Of a DNA stretch of 7,261 nucleotides, positions 5,804 to 7,261 are shown piece after piece (the first letter of the stretch is position 1; each line of letters begins with the position of its first letter). The position numbers and the translations under genes were made by a program. The DNA is from Acidimicrobiaceae bacterium. GTDB taxonomy: Bacteria; Actinomycetota; Acidimicrobiia; Acidimicrobiales; Palsa-688. The notes below the pieces were generated by a model. It made no database searches and was not told the DNA's origin. It was given only the letters and a program-made list of their open reading frames with translations. The stretch covers positions 1 to 7,261 of the forward strand of contig PMLI01000127.1 of assembly GCA_003158835.1 (NCBI GenBank). Reading direction: 5' to 3'.

Positions 5804-6115
5804 TCAGGGTACGAAATCGCTGATCACAGTGAGGTCCACGAATTCAGGTGCCCCATCGAATACCTCGGCCATTGTCGCCCTCGCCGCGGTTAGTCCCTCC
5901 TGCCGGCGCGCGTCCTGCTCCCGGGCTCGAGCCTTCTCCTCATTCTCAAAAAAGACGAGCATGAATAGACGGGTGGGGTCCTTCTGGTCCCGGAAGGCCG
6001 TCGACCGGAGTAGGCCTGAGCCCGGTTGCTCCGTGGCCTTCAGCTGGTCAAACAACTTGGGCAGCTCCTGGTCCTTTCCCGGCTTCAGGCGTGTGGAGAT
6101 CAGCTGTGCCCACAT
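5804..6115 (-). CDS. Antibiotic-biosynthesis-monooxygenase (ABM)-like small dimeric alpha/beta-barrel protein
   Basis: This is a 103-residue cytoplasmic protein with the ABM/ferredoxin-like pattern. Strand 1 is MWAQLISTRLKPG (1-13), followed by a helix PKLFDQLKATEQPGS (19-33), then LLRSTAFRDQKDP and a strand LFMLVFFENEEKARA (50-64). A helix with REQDARRQEGLTAARATMAEVF (65-86) follows, then a final strand EFVDLTVISDF (91-101). ABM proteins dimerise; some are cofactor-free monooxygenases or heme-degrading enzymes, many are uncharacterised. The catalytic residues of the characterised members cannot be confirmed here, so the reaction is unknown. The frame is open further upstream, but ATG 6115 has GGAG six bases before it and begins at the domain boundary. 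The ester cyclase gene lies 343 bases upstream on the same strand. A possible -10 TATGGT lies at 6157-6152 with no clear -35, so separate transcription is likely. Confidence 0.8.
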   Translation of the reverse strand: MWAQLISTRLKPGKDQELPKLFDQLKATEQPGSGLLRSTAFRDQKDPTRLFMLVFFENEEKARAREQDARRQEGLTAARATMAEVFDGAPEFVDLTVISDFVP

Positions 6116-6355
6116 GGGGTGCTCCGTTTCGTTGATTGGCTTGAGAGCTACACCATAGGCGCGACACCTCAGAACAGGCCCGGCCATGTTGCGCGCCCGT
6201 CCGGAACGTGCCGTTACCTCACCCCAACGCCGAGCGTTGTCCTCACCGTGAACCCGTACGGTAACGCGCCGACGGTACACGCGACTGACGAGCATAGCGA
6301 TGAGGGCCTTCTGCGTGGCCTTGTGACTAAACGACCAAGAAGACGCGCAGGCGGA

Positions 6356-6371
6356 TGATCGGTGGCGATCA
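6356..6371. repeat. 16-bp inverted repeat in the spacer
   Basis: TGATCG (6356-6361) and CGATCA (6366-6371) are perfect inverted repeats around a four-base centre, GTGG. It is about 240 bases upstream of the ABM start. The size suits a regulator dimer site, but nothing ties it to a known regulator. Confidence 0.3.
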
Positions 6372-6409
6372 CGTCCAGGGTGACGCTCGAACCGGCATGG
6401 AGATGATCT

Positions 6410-6439
6410 GGGCGGCTGGGCAGCGTGCCGCCCTGTTTT
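6410..6439. terminator. Stem-loop terminator after the ester cyclase gene
   Basis: GGGCGGC (6410-6416) and GCCGCCC (6427-6433) form a perfect 7-bp GC stem with a ten-base loop, followed on the plus strand by TGTTTT (6434-6439). It lies 26-49 bases after the ester cyclase stop (minus strand). The T-tract is on the plus strand, where no upstream gene is seen. It may work in both directions, or as a T-less terminator for the cyclase. Confidence 0.45.
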
Positions 6440-6458
6440 CGTCGGATATGGCCGGCTC

Positions 6459-6896
6459 TCACGTTGCGGCGGGCTCCTCGACCTGGCTCGGCCACGGGTC
6501 GTCGAGAACTCCGAGCTGGATGAACAGGCCGAGCTTGTCGGCACCAATCCATTCACTGACGACCCGGTCACCCTCGAAGTGCATGATGTCAACCACCCAC
6601 TCCTCCACCGCCCGCCCGGTCGGCGGTCGTCCCACGTACCCCCCGGTGTCGGTCCCCCGAAATGTGAGCCTGATCACGACCGTGTTGCCCGCCACGATCA
6701 GTTCTTCGACATCGAGGTGCAAGTCCGGGAACGCGGCGTGGTAGTGGCGGATGGGCTCGACTCTTGCGGAAGGACCTGTACCGAATGGATTGACGTAGCT
6801 CTCGCTGTAGAGGTCGGCGGCCGCTTGGTAATTTCGGCCATTCCAGACCTCCTTGACAAAACTCCGCACCTGCGTGAGGCGCTCGGCCGCGTCCAT
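6459..6896 (-). CDS. SnoaL-like ester cyclase / polyketide cyclase-fold protein
   Basis: This 145-residue protein has the NTF2-like SnoaL fold. The N-terminal helices (1-31) lead to YVNPFGTGP (34-42), HAAFPDLHLDVEELIVAGNTVVIRLTF (53-79), the signature GT.TG...G.PPTGR (81-95), DIMHFEGDRVVSEW (103-116) and LGLFIQLGVL (122-131). Characterised SnoaL proteins close the last ring of polyketide aglycones, but most stand-alone relatives annotated as ester cyclases have no known substrate. No polyketide genes are in this window, so a biosynthetic role cannot be claimed. The ATG at 6896 follows a G-run (6909-6903, minus strand) at ribosome-binding distance. It ends with TGA at 6461-6459. The upstream leader is long and contains a perfect hairpin at 7044-7064. 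It shares strand with the ABM gene. NTF2-like and ABM proteins both occur near polyketide and catabolic genes, so a loose functional link is possible. Confidence 0.85.
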   Translation of the reverse strand: MDAAERLTQVRSFVKEVWNGRNYQAAADLYSESYVNPFGTGPSARVEPIRHYHAAFPDLHLDVEELIVAGNTVVIRLTFRGTDTGGYVGRPPTGRAVEEWVVDIMHFEGDRVVSEWIGADKLGLFIQLGVLDDPWPSQVEEPAAT

Positions 6897-7043
6897 CGTG
6901 TACCCCCCCGGTCGACTCCCCGGAAGGAAGCCAGAACAACACTAGGGCCGGGATCGCGCGCTCGTCGGCTACACGAGCGAGGTGGATCCTGACGCTCGAA
7001 TTCACCGTTAGGCGTTTGGACAAAGCCGAGTTCGATCCACGCG

Positions 7044-7064
7044 ACTGGCAGCTTCGCTGCCAGT
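7044..7064. repeat. Perfect 9-bp stem, 3-base loop hairpin
   Basis: ACTGGCAGC (7044-7052) and GCTGCCAGT (7056-7064) pair without mismatch around TTC. No T-tract follows on either strand. It lies about 150 bases upstream of the ester cyclase start. It could be a leader structure of that transcript, a terminator of a gene beyond the window, or a protein-binding palindrome. Confidence 0.5.
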
Positions 7065-7145
7065 ACCTCGCGTTGGCAGCGGGCACCTTTCCACCGTCAC
7101 TGCCGTCCGCTGAGCGATCGGACACCGGTGCCCGATCAGTTCTCC

Positions 7146-7174
7146 CTATTAGATGGCACTTTCTTAAGGGACAA
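7146..7174 (-). promoter_or_regulatory. Possible promoter reading toward the ester cyclase
   Basis: On the minus strand, TTGTCC (7174-7169) and TAATAG (7151-7146) are 17 bases apart in an AT-rich patch. They partly match housekeeping -35 and -10 boxes; the last -10 base is not the usual T. Transcription would give a leader of roughly 240 bases containing the 9-bp hairpin. Confidence 0.3.
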
Positions 7175-7261
7175 TATGCGCGGGGAGCGGGTTTGAAGAT
7201 AGTCCCACGCGCCCGCCAGCCACTGAAGAGAGCCAACTGACAGTAACAACCTCCCCGATCA

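Larger units (their letters stand above)
6116..6458. other. Spacer between the ester cyclase and ABM genes
   Basis: These 343 bases show no gene of their own. Frames on both strands are out-of-frame extensions or low-complexity. The stretch holds the ABM ribosome binding site (GGAG, 6125-6122 minus strand), a 16-bp inverted repeat at 6356-6371 and a strong hairpin at 6410-6433. Its length argues that the two flanking genes are not one tight operon. Confidence 0.45.
6897..7261. other. Non-coding region upstream of the ester cyclase
   Basis: No convincing gene is seen. The plus-strand frame 7016-7240 and the minus-strand frame running through 7236 lack ribosome binding sites and family features. 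The stretch holds a perfect hairpin (7044-7064), a possible minus-strand promoter (7146-7174) and a local AT-rich patch around 7140-7180. The next gene lies outside the window. Confidence 0.45.

Noticed and set aside
5308..6158. Long plus-strand open frames across the YbjQ upstream gap and the ABM gene
   Set aside because: They have low-complexity P/R/S/A composition and no ribosome binding site, and they run antisense over the ABM gene.
6589..7236. Minus-strand open frame of 215 codons overlapping the ester cyclase
   Set aside because: It is a shifted-frame shadow of the cyclase gene extended through non-coding sequence.

Overview
The window is GC-rich DNA with strong G/C preference at third codon positions, GTG starts alongside ATG, and clear Shine-Dalgarno sequences. 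Together with the protein families (DHA2 exporter with a TetR-type regulator, HTH-linked minimal nucleotidyltransferase with a HEPN partner, SnoaL-like cyclase) this suggests an actinobacterium or related high-GC soil or environmental bacterium. No rRNA, tRNA or species marker is present, so a finer placement is not possible.

Layout, left to right. (1) Positions 1-190 hold a decayed relic resembling the N-terminus of an ISAzo13-type transposase, followed by about 260 bases without a gene. (2) A divergent pair occupies 484-3008: a DHA2 (EmrB/QacA-like) drug exporter on the minus strand, broken by a single-base frameshift near 1385-1387, and a TetR-family regulator on the plus strand. Their shared control region has a perfect 17-bp palindrome lying inside the spacer of a good exporter promoter. 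(3) A compact plus-strand operon at 3111-4117 encodes a winged-HTH plus minimal nucleotidyltransferase (MNT) protein and a HEPN-domain protein. This is the architecture of MNT/HEPN toxin-antitoxin systems and is the most interesting unit here. (4) 4118-4635 has no recognisable gene. (5) A minus-strand two-gene operon at 5280-4636 encodes a YbjQ-family protein and a 69-residue single-pass membrane protein with a distinctive C-terminal motif. (6) 5281-5803 has no convincing gene. (7) Two small minus-strand genes follow: an antibiotic-biosynthesis-monooxygenase-like (ABM) protein at 6115-5804 and a SnoaL-like ester cyclase at 6896-6459, separated by 343 bases. (8) 6897-7261 is non-coding as far as can be seen, with a perfect 9-bp hairpin and a possible minus-strand promoter.

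The genes form small independent units rather than one pathway. The exporter/TetR pair is a self-contained substrate-induced efflux locus, probably inactive or recoverable only by frameshifting as the sequence stands. The MNT-HEPN pair is a likely toxin-antitoxin or defence cassette, and its DNA-binding part looks N-terminally truncated. The YbjQ operon may be an envelope-associated unit of unknown role. Relic transposase, a broken exporter, a toxin-antitoxin pair and long gene-free gaps together suggest an accessory region that is turning over.
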